From contig OZ231126.1 of NCBI GenBank assembly GCA_965153355.1, positions 62,682,001 to 62,746,000 of the forward strand: a stretch of DNA of 64,000 nucleotides, written 5' to 3'. The notes under the pieces were generated by a model. It was not told the DNA's origin, ran no database searches, and saw only the letters and a list, made by a program, of their open reading frames with translations. Position 1 is the stretch's first letter, and each line of letters begins with the position of its first letter. The position numbers were made by a program, and so were the translations under genes. This DNA is from Flaccisagitta enflata (taxonomy: Eukaryota > Chaetognatha > Sagittoidea > Aphragmophora). Positions 51,553 through 63,225 of the stretch are shown piece by piece.

Positions 51553-51712
51553 TAAAATCAGAAAAAAAGACTGAGCTTAATGAGCTAAGTGAGCTAGAAT
51601 ACTTAAAACAACTTCACAGATGAGCAACTACGCTCACTCATATGCTTTTTTGTATTTCCTTGCTTACAAATACATATAAAAAAAATTATTCCTTTATTGC
51701 ATTTGAAAAAAA
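51553..51712. repeat. About 125-bp satellite unit
   Basis: AAAATCAGAAAAAAAGACTG, AGCTAAGTGAGCTAGAATAC and GCTCACTCATATGCTTTTTT match the array at 6900-7380. Confidence 0.7.
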
Positions 51713-51714
51713 AA

Positions 51715-51946
51715 AGGCCAACACTTATAAGTGGCATGCAAGACTTACAGACTTAAAATGACTTACAATGACTTAAAATGACTAAGAATGCCTGAGAATA
51801 AATTAGATTTTCTTAAAATGACTTAAAATGACCAAAAAGGACTTAAAGTGACAACATTCTAATGACCAAAAATGACTCAAAATGACTTAAAATGACATAG
51901 AATGACTCAGAATGAGATTAGTTAGAATGACTAAAAATGACTTAAA
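51715..51946 (-). mobile_element. HINE-like terminus with TGACTTAAAA satellite
   Basis: AAGGCCAACACTTATAAGTGG, CATGCAAGAC, then about 20 AATGACTTAAA-type decamers. It has the same terminus as 52942 with a mutated word, and its far end is replaced by the next element. Confidence 0.55.
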
Positions 51947-52312
51947 ACAAGCCCAAAAGGGCAACAGTCGCGTGCGTCTGGAAATGACAAAAGAGTCAAA
52001 ATGTTAAAAAATGTTAGAAATGTTAAAAAATGTTAAAAAATGTTAAGAAATGTTAAAGAATGTTAAAAACTGTTAAAAAAATGCTAAAAAATGTCAAAAA
52101 ATGTCAAGAAATGTTAAAAAATGTTAAAAAATTGTTAAAATAGGTACAATGTTAAAAAATGTTAAAAAATGTTAAAAAATGTTAAAAAATGTTAAAAAAG
52201 TTAAAAGATATAAAAAAATGTTAAAAAATGTTAAAAACGCTTAAAATTCAAAAATGTGACCGACCGACCGACGGACGGACGGACGGACCGACAGAGCAAG
52301 GTGTAGAGACTT
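51947..52312 (-). mobile_element. HINE-like element with AATGTTAAAA satellite
   Basis: AACAAGCCCAAAAGGGC (perfect GCCC/GGGC hairpin), AACAGTCGCGTGCGTCTGG, about 25 AATGTTAAAA decamers, then (GACC)n(GGAC)n, AGAGCAAGGTGTAGAGACTT. The terminal word is lost. Confidence 0.7.
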
Positions 52313-52512
52313 AAGTTTTGACCTTCTGATGAATGACAAAGTGTCATACTTTCAATAATACTGCTCACCATATGGCATTTGGTTCCCAATGCATCAATGA
52401 TCAATGATCAATGATCAATGATTGCATCATGCTACAGACTAATCTTGAACTTAGTAGCCGTAAATTGTGTTAACACGCGATCTCGCATTCATGGTATGTT
52501 CATGAACGAGCC

Positions 52513-52695
52513 TTTTTAGTCGCGGACTAGCGACTCTATAAGAGGCTTTGTCCGTCCGTCTGTCCGTTGGTTGGTTGTTTGGTCGGTCGGTCGGTTGGTT
52601 GGTCCGTGGTGATTGAGTCAGAAAGCGGGAAAACACGCTTTTCCGCCCCTGCCCACCCGTCCGCGACTGGTATTGGCCGTGTATCCGGCCTTGTT
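52513..52695 (+). mobile_element. HINE-like element, AGTCGCGGAC word
   Basis: TTTTTAGTCGCGGACTAGCG, CTCTATAAGAGGCTTTGTCC, (GTCC)n(GGTC)n(GGTT)n, GTGGTGATTGAGTCAGAAAG, CACCCGTCCGCGACT, GGCCGTGTATCCGGCC, TTGTT. Complete. Confidence 0.9.
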
Positions 52696-53039
52696 AAAAA
52701 CTGTATTATTCAACTACCTTTTTTTGAGAAAGAAACACAAATTTCTAAGCAACCCCTCGACCGGTTGAATTGAAATTTTACATGGATTAACTACTAAAAA
52801 AATGCCGTTGAATGAGTTTAATCCCAACATTGTGACTTAATTAAAAAATGAGTTATGATTTTCTAAAGATTTAAGAATTACGACCATTTCACCCTTCATT
52901 TCCACCACTGAAAGGAGCGAAAATAATGACAAACTGACAAAACAAGGCCAACACCTATAAGTCGCGTGCAGGACAAAAATAACTGAACTGAACTGACTCC
53001 TTATTGTATCTTTTTATCGAAAATCAAACTTAAAAGCAA

Positions 53040-53720
53040 CCCAAAACAGACCCAAACCAGACCCAAACCAGACTCAAACCAGACTCAAACCAGACTCAAA
53101 CCAGACTCAAACCGGAATTAAACCAGACCTAAATCAGACATAAACCAGACATAAACCAGATTTAAGCCAGACTCAAACCAGACTCAAACCAGACTCAAAC
53201 CAGACTCAAACCAGACTCAAACCAGACTCAAACCAGACTCAAACCAGACTCAAACCAGACTCAAACCAGACTCAAACCAGACTCAAACCAGACTCAAACC
53301 AGACTCAAACCAGACTCAAACCAGATTCAAACCAGACTTAAACCAGACCGAAACCAGGCTCAAACCAGGCTCAAACCAGGCTCAAACTAGAATCAAACCA
53401 GACTCAAACCAGACTCAAACCAGACTCAAACCAGACTCAAACCAGACTCAAACCAGACTCAAACAAGAATTAAACCAGACCAAAACCAGACCAAAACCAG
53501 ACCAAAACCAGACCTAAATCAGACCTAAATCAGACCTAAATCAAACAAAAACCAGACACAAACCAGACATACACCAGACCTAACCCAGACCTAAACCAGA
53601 CATAAATCAGACATGAACCAGTCTTAAACCAGACTTAAACCAGACTTAAACCAGACTTAAACCAGACTTAAACCAGACTTAAACCAGACTTAAACCATAC
53701 TTATCTTCAATATCATTTTA
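53040..53720. repeat. ACTCAAACCAG minisatellite
   Basis: About 60 units of 11 bases with variant blocks (ACCTAAATCAG, ACTTAAACCAG) in runs, which suggests local expansion. Confidence 0.92.
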
Positions 53721-53839
53721 ACCAGCAGACTTAAACCAGCAGACTTAAACCATTAGACCTGCAGACTTAAACCATTAGATTTAAACCAGCAGACTTCAAC
53801 CAGCAGACTTTAACCAGCAGACTTTAACCAGCAGACTTT

Positions 53840-54960
53840 AACCAAAATGACCAAAAATGACCAAAATGACCAAAATGACCAAAATGACCAAAATGACCAA
53901 AATGACCAAAGATGACCAAAGATGACCATAAATGACCAAGAATGACCAATTTGGCCAAAATAACCAAAAATGACCAAAAATGACCAAACATGACCAAAAT
54001 GACCAAAAACGAACAAAAATGTCCAAAAAAGACCAAAAATGACCAAAAATAACAAAAATGGACCAAAAATGACCAAAAACGACCAAAAATGACCAAAAAC
54101 GACCCAAAAATGACCAAAAATGACCAAAGATGACCAAAAATGACCAAATATGACCAAAAATTATCAAAGTGACCTAAAATGACCTAAAATGACCTCAAAT
54201 GACCTGAAAAGTCCAAAAATGACCAAAAATGACCAAAAATGACCAAAAATGACATAAAATGACACAAAATGACCCAAGATGACCCAAGATGACCCAAAAT
54301 GACCAAAAATGATCAAAAATGACCAAAATTGATCATGACCAGGCAACCAACATGACCAAAATGCCCAAATGATGATAAAAATGACAAAAATGACAAAAAA
54401 TGAAAAAATGCCAAAAATGTCCAAAAATGACACAAAATGACCCAAAACAACCCAAAATGACCCAAAATGACCAAAAATGACCAAAAATGATCAAATATGA
54501 CCAAAATTGATCAAAAATGATCAAAAATGACCAAAATGACCAAAATGACCAAAATGACCAAAAATGACCAAAAATGACCAAAAATGACAAAAAAATGATC
54601 AAAAATAACCAGAAATGACCCAAAATGATCAAAAATGATCAAAAATGATCAAAAATGATCAAAAATGATCAAAAATGACCAAAAATGACCAAAATGACCA
54701 AAATGGCCAAAATGACAAAAATGATCAAAGTGACCAAAAATGACCAAAAATGATCAAAAATGATTAAAAATGATTAGAAATGATTAAAAATGATTATGAA
54801 TGATCAAAAACGACCAAAAATGACCAAAAATGACCAAAAATGACCAAAATGACCAAAATGACCAAAATGACCAAAAATGACCAAAAATGACCAAAAATGA
54901 CTAAAAGCAACCAAAAATGACCAAAAATGACTAAAAGCAACCAAAAATGACCAAAAATGA
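53840..54960. repeat. TGACCAAAA minisatellite
   Basis: About 110 units of 9-10 bases with variants TGATCAAAAA and TGACCCAAAA in local runs. Confidence 0.92.
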
Positions 54961-55189
54961 CACAAAAAAGCAAAGTGTTACCGACCGACCGACCGACGGA
55001 CCGACGGACCGACCGACCGACCGACAGAGCGGGTTGTAGAGTCGCGTGCACGCGACTAAAAATTAGAGCTGAATTTTTTTCGCGCTGGTTTTCCCTTGTG
55101 CAGGGGACAATTTTGGGTCGGATTGATGAGCAATTGGACAATGATGTAGCCGTAAAAGTAATGACAGCTAATTTCCTTACCGTGGATAT

Positions 55190-55495
55190 GTGATACAATA
55201 TATGATACGATATATGATATGATATATGATATGATATATGACAGGATATATGACAGGATATATGATAAGATATATGATATGATATATGATATGATATAGG
55301 ATATGATATATGATATGATATATGATATATGATATATATGATATGATATATGATATATGATATATGATATATATGATATATGATATATAATATATATATG
55401 ATATATATGATATATATGATATATATGATATGATATATATGATATCATTTATGATATATATCATTTATAGTATATAAGTATCATTTATGATAAAC
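55190..55495. repeat. ATATGAT satellite, self-complementary
   Basis: About 300 bases of ATATGATATG/ATATATGAT. ATAT-rich units are partly palindromic and can extrude hairpins. Confidence 0.9.
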
Positions 55496-55517
55496 AAAAT
55501 GAGTTTTCTATTGATTC

Positions 55518-55614
55518 CAAACATTTTTAGCGATTTTTTCATTCGAGCGTGACCAACGGATGGACGGACGGACGGACAGAGCTTCTTATAGAGATGCTAT
55601 GGCGCATCTAAAAA
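55518..55614 (-). mobile_element. HINE-like end, GATGCGCCATAGCATC word
   Basis: ATTCGAGCGTGACC, ATGGACGGACGGACGGACAG, CTTCTTATAGAGATGCTATGG, CGCATCTAAAAA. The outer terminus is obscured by the ATATGAT array. Confidence 0.6.
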
Positions 55615-55669
55615 TCATCCTAGCATATTTCTGAATCATTTCCAGTGATTTTTGCTTCTTTTCGAGATT

Positions 55670-55759
55670 TTCAACTCGAGTGTGACCAACCAACCGACCA
55701 ACCGACCGACCGACCGACAGACAGAGCCTCTTATAGAGGTGCTATGACGCACCTAAAAA
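55670..55759 (-). mobile_element. HINE-like end, GGTGCGTCATAGCACC word
   Basis: TCGAGTGTGACC, (GACC)n, CCTCTTATAGAGGTGCTATG, ACGCACCTAAAAA. It differs from its neighbour at 55518 by A/G changes on both sides of the stem. Confidence 0.6.
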
Positions 55760-55846
55760 CGGTGAAAAACTGAAAATCCAAATCACTGAATCAGTGACAA
55801 TTGGCATTCACTCCACCGTTTTTACGGTCGGTGAATCACCGAATCT

Positions 55847-56089
55847 CAAGCCTAGCCAACACCTTACACTGTAAGTTACAGTCGAGTCGCGTGCGGTTGT
55901 TAAGACCATAAGACCAAAAGACTTTAAGACTAAAAGATCAAAAGACTAAAAGATTAGATGTAAATGTTCTTTAAATAACTTCAAATGACGTAAAATGATG
56001 TAAAACGCTAAGCGTGACGGACGGACGGACAGACTGATCGTCAACAGACGGACAGAGCGGGTCATAGAGTCGCGTGAACGCGACTAAAA
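55847..56089 (-). mobile_element. HINE-like element, GTCGCGTGC word
   Basis: GCCTAGCCAACACCTTACAC, GTCGAGTCGCGTGCGG, AAGACTAAAAG decamers, GTGACGGACGGACGG, AGCGGGTCATAGAGTCGCG, GAACGCGACTAAAA. A small sibling of 52942. Confidence 0.7.
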
Positions 56090-56249
56090 TTCAAAACAAT
56101 ATTTTTAACTCAACAAGGTATGTTTTCATACAGGTTTGTTTGGATAGAGATTGTGAAGTTTTCCCAAATTTGATTGATAGATCAATGTTAGATAAATGTT
56201 TGACACAACGTAATTTGTAAATTTGTGTCAGCCCCAAGTTCACAACGCA

Positions 56250-56732
56250 TACACTTTTTTTATTTTATAAGAGACCAGTTTATAAGAGACATGAGGCTGA
56301 GATTTGCCGAAATTTTAAGAACAAAATAAGAGAATGCCCAGGCTGAGATTCACTTTTGGAAATTTTTTGGAAATTTTTTTTTTTGAGTCTCTTGATAAAA
56401 AATATGACAATCCTTAAACTTTTTTTCAAAAATTTGTAAATTTTTCAGAAAAAGACTTTCATTTTTGGTTTTGTTTGTCACATTGAACAAGATATTTCAA
56501 GTTTTATAGTAACTAACAAGTTTTCAATTGAAGATACATAAAACACTACAAAATAGTGTATTTATACATTGTTTTCCATATAAATAGTGTATTTATACAT
56601 TGTTTTCCATATTTCACGCGTTGAAAAAATAAGAACAATTTAAGAGAATTTGAGCCTCAAAACAGCAAAAAATTTAAGAACATCCAGGCTGAGTTGAAAA
56701 ATGTTGTCTCTTATAAAAAAAAAAAAAGTGTA
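56250..56732. mobile_element. TACAC element with AAGAGAC word
   Basis: TACACTTTTTTTATTTTATA then AGAGACC at the left. GTCTCTTATAAAA and AAAAAGTGTA at the right. The word AAGAGAC replaces AAGAAC at both ends and at TTATAAGAGACATGAGGCTG. AAGAACA persists internally. Confidence 0.78.
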
Positions 56733-57310
56733 TCCTATCTTCTTCTCCCTTCAATATCTATCTTTTGTCCAAACTTTTCCTGTATGTAGCAATGAGCGAA
56801 CACCATCTAACGTCAGCAAACCGGGACATCACCTCTTCGACAAAAGACTAACAACTAACCCGCACTTAATTCCAGGACTCATATCAATGAATTCAATGAT
56901 CATTGGAAAGCTAGAAAGCCTGAGCAAAAACCGTCCAGTACACTTTTTTTTTATAAGCACGCACTTATTTTGGCTGAGGCTGAGCGTGCTTAGCAAAATC
57001 TCATTTTCGAGGTTGAAATGTGCTTAAATGTTTGCTTATTATTTATCGGTATGTAATTATCCTACTCAGTAAAAAATGAAGTACATAGCAGGGTATAGGA
57101 AACAATATAGCATAGAGTATTGTATAGTACAGAATAAAATATTGAATAAAATATAGTATAAAATACAGTAATGAATGTTTTTTGTATAAAAAAATATACA
57201 GTATCTTTTACTGACGTTGTCCTTTTTTCATATAAACTATGGGATGAGATCAGTATCTTGATTTACTGTAAATTTTTTAAAGATTTTTAGAGTTATTTGA
57301 TATCATGATA

Positions 57311-57743
57311 TACACTTTTTATTTTTTATAAGAACCTAGTTTATAAGAACATCAAGGCTTCAAATTACCCAAACATTAAGAACATCTTAAGAACATATGA
57401 AGGCTTCAAATGCTAAAAGAAATTTTTTTTTCTAACATAAAACTTTTGAAGTATTGATAAAATACTTGAAATTAGAAAATCTCCAATAAAATTCTGTTAT
57501 TTCTAATATGAATGCTATAAAAATATCATTTGACTTTATAATTTAGTATCTATTTTAGCAATTATTCATTAAAATACATTTATTTTTGATAATTAATTGT
57601 GAATTAAAAGGTTTACTATGATTTATTTGTTATCTAGAATTAAGAACACTTTAAAAACATTGAAGGCTTGATTTTGCCTCAAAAATAAGAACATGAAGCC
57701 TTTGGAAAATGAAAGGACGTTCTTATAAAAAATAAAAAGTGTA
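57311..57743. mobile_element. TACAC element with AAGAAC word, nested
   Basis: TACACTTTTTATTTTTTATA then AGAACC, exact inverse at the right (25 bases). Interior AACATCAAGGCTTC replaces the usual AGGCTCAG. TA-type duplication. Confidence 0.85.
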
Positions 57744-58053
57744 CTTTGTTTTTTGGTGATCCTTATTACAGCAATAAATTCTTATTAACAATAGTATTAA
57801 AGCAACAATATCCTAAATGTTATTAGAAATTCAATTATTTTTATCAGAATCAAAATCCTGAATGTACTGACAAATTGATATCATTGATGATTTCAATATC
57901 TATCAAAGTTTCCATTGGTTTTGTGAAATTCTTAGATGTCTTAAAATAGGCATATTTTTGTAAATTCACCAGATCGAAAATCTCAGCCTGGAGCGTCATT
58001 AGCAATGTGCTTAAATTTTCCCAATATCTGAGGCTGGGCGTGCTTATAAACGA

Positions 58054-58685
58054 TAAAAAATCTCAGGATTGTGTCAAAATTGTGGGATTTTACCGTCCAT
58101 CCCATTATAGACCAATTTTGACCCCAGGAATCCAAATCTGCAGTCAAAAATGGTCTCAGGTCAATATTTCGATAGGCTACAGCTACATTTCTCAGGTCAA
58201 AATACTATATAAGGTCAAATTTTCAAAATTGGAAATTTGTCAATCTGATTGCAGATTCAAAATCCTTGCAAAAAACTGTGTGAAGAAAGTGTCTTTCTTT
58301 TTTCAAAATTTTGATTAGAACATAGTCAAAATTAACATTATCCATCAAAATTAGGCCGAATTTAGACAAAAGAGCAATTTTACTCTATTTTGGATGTTTA
58401 ACGCTAATTTTGACTATGTTTCAATCAAAATTTCAAAAAAAGAAAGATACTTTCTTTTCATAGTTTTTTCCAAGGATTATGAATCTGCAATCAGATTGAC
58501 AAATTTCCAATTTTGAAAATTTGACCTCATATAGTATTTTGACCTGAGAAATGTAGCCGTAGCCTATCGAAATATTGACCTGAAACCATTTCTGACTGCA
58601 GATTTGGATTCCTTGGCTCAAAATTGGTCTAGTACGGGATGGACGGTAAAATCCCCCAATTTTGACATAATCCTGAGATTTTTTA
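58054..58685. mobile_element. Palindromic element with 10-bp target duplication (Mutator-like)
   Basis: TAAAAAATCTCAGGATT and its inverse AATCCTGAGATTTTTTA. TTATAAACGA is duplicated exactly (58044-58053 and 58686-58695). The arms are mirrored nearly end to end (centre about 58370) and share TATAAGGTCAAATT and TTGCAGATTCAxAATCCTTG with 26148-26745, so the two are one family. Confidence 0.85.
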
Positions 58686-58734
58686 TTATAAACGAGGTGC
58701 TTATTAAAAAAAAGTGTACCACGTGAATAGAGGA

Positions 58735-58941
58735 AAAAGTGACGCGGGGTCACAATATCGTTGCGGACGGGTGGGCAGGGGCATCCAACCCCCATCCACA
58801 CCCCAAACCCCACTCCATACACAAACATACATAAAAAGTATCCAATATGCTCATTTTTCCACTTGATCACCTCTATGGACCAACGGACCGACCGACCAAC
58901 GGACGGACAAAGCCTATTATAGAGTTGCGTGTCCGCAACTA
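58735..58941 (-). mobile_element. HINE-like element, GTGACGCGGGGTCAC terminus
   Basis: AAGTGACGCGGGGTCACAAT, CGTTGCGGACGGGTGGGCAG, CCCCCATCCACACC, (GACC)n, TATTATAGAGTTGCGTGTCC, GCAACT. Its A-tail is occupied by the next element. Confidence 0.85.
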
Positions 58942-59076
58942 ACAAGGCCGGATACACGGCCACCAGTTGCGGACGGGTGGGCGGGGGCGGAAATGCGCGT
59001 TTTCTCGATGGTTACGGATGGACGGACGGACGGACGGACAAAGCCTCTTATAGAGTTGCGTGTCCGCAACTAAAAA
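58942..59076 (-). mobile_element. HINE-like element inserted in the tail of its neighbour
   Basis: AACAAGGCCGGATACACGGC starts directly after GCAACT of the previous copy. CAGTTGCGGACGGGTGGGCG, (GGAC)n, CTCTTATAGAGTTGCGTGTC, CGCAACTAAAAA follow. 135 bases. Confidence 0.88.
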
Positions 59077-59287
59077 GACGCACCTCTTTATTCATTCATA
59101 AGAAAAATAAAAAAAAACATTTTGACTATTTTCAGTTGAGTCATTTTTAAAGATTTTCAAAAAATCTTTCATTCTAGAGATTCAGGTCTGTATCTCAAAC
59201 GGTTTAGAAGCTAGAGCTCTGCAAAAAGAAGCATGATTTTGTTAAAATGCATTTTTTATAGGCATTGCGAAACTGAAATAGGCTACA

Positions 59288-59507
59288 TTTTTAGTCGCGT
59301 GCTACGCGACTCTACACCCCGCTTTGTCGGTCCGTCCGTCCGTCGGTCCGTCGGTCCGTCGGTCCGTCGGTCCGTCCGTCACACTTTACTTTTTTTGGGT
59401 TTTTGCTGTTTTTGGCCTCACTGCTCCTGCCCAAATGATGGAGTGACCTCAATTATGGCCCCTGCCCACCCGCACGCGACTGGGGTAGCCGTGTATCCGG
59501 CCTTGTT
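59288..59507 (+). mobile_element. HINE-like element, AGTCGCGTGC word, complete
   Basis: TTTTTAGTCGCGTGCTACGCG, CTCTACACCCCGCTTTGTCGG, (GTCC)n, TGGCCTCACTGCTCCTGCCC, CACCCGCACGCGACTGGGG, TAGCCGTGTATCCGG, CCTTGTT. All subparts are intact. The best reference for this subfamily. Confidence 0.92.
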
Positions 59508-59704
59508 ACTCAAATTAATGCCATTTCTAAACGAAAAAAAGATAGATTTACCAGATTGACGCCAAATGAAAGTACTTTTTAAGGGCTTAAAAATGGTTTA
59601 AGATTTTAATTAGTCTCTTAAAGATTGTATGGCTAAATGAGCCATTTAAAAGTGCGTCTTTTTTTAATTCGCGTGGTAGGACCAGCACTTCAGAGTCTGT
59701 CTGT

Positions 59705-60229
<525 letters not shown>

Positions 60230-63019
60230 CCGCTGACACTCACATACAATTGGTTAAGATCGAAGGTCAGCAGAAATTTCCCGCCTCCCGCTTTTATCGT
60301 TTCGCCTCTGCGGCGTCAAAGATGAAGGATGTCAAAATCCATGAAAGAAAGAAAATGATCGACGTCATCTTCGTCTTCTTTATTGTCATCTTGGTTTTCT
60401 ATGTTGTCATCTTCGATTTCGTTGTTGTCAGCCTCGGATCTCGATGTTGTCATCGTTGACCAAGTCGTTGTCCTCTTGAAATTCTCTCTATTGCCGTCTC
60501 CGCCTTTGTTTTTAAACATCGTCGATATTGTTATCAGTGTTTTTTTTTTTGGCATTGGAAAAAAAATATTGGGATATCACACATGCCATGCATACCATAA
60601 GGATATACCCCTCATACGAAAACCTCTCTAATTGACTAACTGTTGCCAAGGTCAACTTTGTTTTTTGTATTTTTGAATTCATTGTTACCATCTTTGTCCT
60701 CTCAGGCGAGAATCCGTTAGTAGCGGATACGTTCAAACAGGGTTAAACTGCATGTTCTTTTCAATATCTACCTCTATCTGGTTTCCATTCCTCAATCTTT
60801 TTCCATTTTCCACTCTTTTATTCCATCTTTTCTCGACTCTCATGGCACCTGCTCCACTGCACTCTATTCCACCCCACGTAATGTCCCCCACGAACCTATC
60901 AATCTTGGCCTTCGTTTCTTCCTCCTGCCTCAAATCCTCATGTGATTATCATCCTCTACATTCACCTGAAATCGTTTGCCTTCCAAGTGCACCTATTTCT
61001 TCCTAATTATGGTTTCACCAAATGCCACATGCTTCTTCGTACCCCATTCTCAAAACTTCATTCGATGATTGTCAACCTTCTTTTATTTCGGCGTGAATCC
61101 ACTCTGCCTCCACTCCCATTCTTCTTGACAACCCTTCGGTCCCGTCAACTCCATCTTTCTTCTTTATTTTTTTCTTTGTTATATTCCAGCCGCTGTTTTC
61201 GAAAAAAAAGAAGATATCTTCTTTACTGCCCTCTACCGACCAACCAATCTTTTTTGTTATTTTTATTCATTTTCAGGTTCCTTCTGTTACATTTTCCCAG
61301 TCACTTCCCCTATGGCCTATGGCTGCGCCGCCTCCGCGTCCTGCTTCCACGGTTCTACCAATGTTGCGTACTCTGATGCTGCTTCCACTTTCGCTGCTGC
61401 CAGCACCTCCTCCGCGAGCTCCCCTTCGTCTTCGCATCCGCTCTGTTCTTACTTCTCCTAGCTATGCCACCACTACTTTCTCCGGTAGCTCCCCCTATCT
61501 TCTTGTGCTCTCTGTCCTTACCTCCCCTATCACTGCCACCACTACTTCCTCCGTTAGCTCCCCCTTCCCACCTTCACATCCTCTCCTTGGGTGCTTCACA
61601 TAGCAAAAGTTGGGAGTATCCCTTCACCCTACTTGGGTTATATGGAGAAGCAAAAATTGTAAAGATGACCATTTTCCTTTTTTTAAAATTCCTTCATCTT
61701 CCGTTTTTGTTTTGGCTCAAAAGTTTCCACAGATTTGGTTGAAGTCAGCAAAATTGTATGTAGTTTTATTACAAAAAGTACAATTATTTGTTTTAAAAAA
61801 TCATGATATTTGTAAATAAAAAATAAGATATAAGAATATAAGCTATGAAAGAGCTCATGAAAAGGCAGATTAACAATTCTATGAAGAGTAGAAATTTGTA
61901 AAAATTAATTTAAAGAATGTCAGCATATTGTTTTATCCTACTGCATAATGCAAATTAGGTCCTCAAAAACAATTTTCTAAAAAATGAAAGATAAACGATT
62001 TTTGATAAAAAAAAAAAAAAAACGGAAAGTATCCTAAATTTGGCCACTTCACATAAGGTAAAGAGGGTGAAAAGAAGTAACTTTTGCTATGTGAAGCACC
62101 CAAATCCTCTCCGCAACCGATTTCCCTGCCCTCGCCTCGTTTGCCACCACCCCATTCGCCGCTCCCATTGCCTCTTCCGCCACCTCCCCATCACCGTCAC
62201 TGTCGCACCCACCGCCACTCCGAATACTTCGCCACCTCCCATAGCTTCTTTTTTCTATTTCATCCCCCACCACCGTCACTGTCACCGTCCACTGCTACAC
62301 CAAAAAACCTCGCCACCTTCCATCTCTTCTTCCGCCACAAACCCCTTCGTCTCCATTCCCTACACTTCCCCCGCCTCCCATCGCATCTTCCGCCGCCACT
62401 TGCCCATCGCCGCCTCCGTTATTTTTCCCGCCGATCTTCGTTCGCGTTCGCCGCCACTCTCGCGTCTGTGCGTCGGTGCATCTTTTGCAATCTGTGCAGT
62501 TTTTTGCGGTTAGACTCTTGAGGATTAGCTCCTTTCCATCCTTTTACTCCTTTCTTTTTAACCATCTCGTCCTCCTCTTCCTCTTCTTCCTCCTCCGCCT
62601 CCTCCGCCTCCCCCTCGTCTTCCTCTTGCCCCAATCGCGCGTCAATGAAAGGAAGAGATTTTGACGGTAAAAGAAGATAAAGAGATTTAATAAAGAATTT
62701 GGCAGGAAATGGCCGCGGAGACCGAGGAGAGAAGAGCGCTGGAGAAGAATATTGATGGGGTGTAAGAAAACCAGCCGCCAGCTTCTCCTAGACAAACTTT
62801 TTTTTCTTCTACTTATTCTTTTTTTTTTTCCTTTTTCATTTCCTTTTTCTTATTCTTCGTCTGTCTCTTTCTTTATCTTCATCTTTATCATTTTGTTTTT
62901 GTTTTTGTTTTTGTTTTTGTTTTTGTTTTTCTCTTTGTTTTTCTTTTTCTTTTTCTTTTTCTTTTTCTTTTTCTCTTTCTTTTTCTTCCTCATTCCTCAT
63001 TCCTCATTCCTCATTCCTC

Positions 63020-63020
<1 letters not shown>
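60230..63020. other. Pyrimidine-rich, strand-asymmetric tract, no gene supported
   Basis: The plus strand is strongly C/T-rich over most of 60.7-61.6 kb and 62.1-62.6 kb (CCACCTCCC, TCCGCC phrases), with a T-rich stretch at 62.8-63.0 kb. Several 60-160-residue frames exist but are low in complexity, overlap in all frames and show no family features. A more ordinary AT-rich interval lies at 61.65-62.0 kb. Confidence 0.5.

Positions 63021-63225
<205 letters not shown>

Larger units (their letters stand above)
52942..55062 (-). mobile_element. 2.1-kb HINE-like element filled with satellite
   Basis: Left AACAAGGCCAACACCTATAA, GTCGCGTGCAGGAC. Right GTTACCGACCGACCGACC, GACAGAGCGGGTTGTAGAGT, CGCGTGCACGCGACTAAAAA. 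AGTCGCGTGC pairs exactly with GCACGCGACT over 2.1 kb. Between lie about 60 ACTCAAACCAG 11-mers (53040-53700) and about 110 TGACCAAAAA 9-10-mers (53840-54960). FGHFWSF frames are artefacts. Confidence 0.85.
56939..58718. mobile_element. TACAC element with AAGCACG word, hosting two others
   Basis: TACACTTTTTTTTTATAAGC then ACGCAC. Right GAGGTGCTTATTAAAAAAAA and GTGTA. Inside, GAGGCTGAGCGTGCTTA and GAGGCTGGGCGTGCTTATAA carry the same word. It hosts 57311-57743 and 58054-58685. Confidence 0.78.

Noticed and set aside
53810-54632. Overlapping 60-115-residue FGHFWSF-type frames
   Set aside because: They appear in all three frames of one strand because the TGACCAAAA unit lacks stops. This is a satellite, not a repeat protein.
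61319-62521. Several 90-160-residue Pro/Ser/His-rich frames
   Set aside because: They arise from CCACC-rich pyrimidine DNA, overlap in different frames and show no start context, splice sites or domain.
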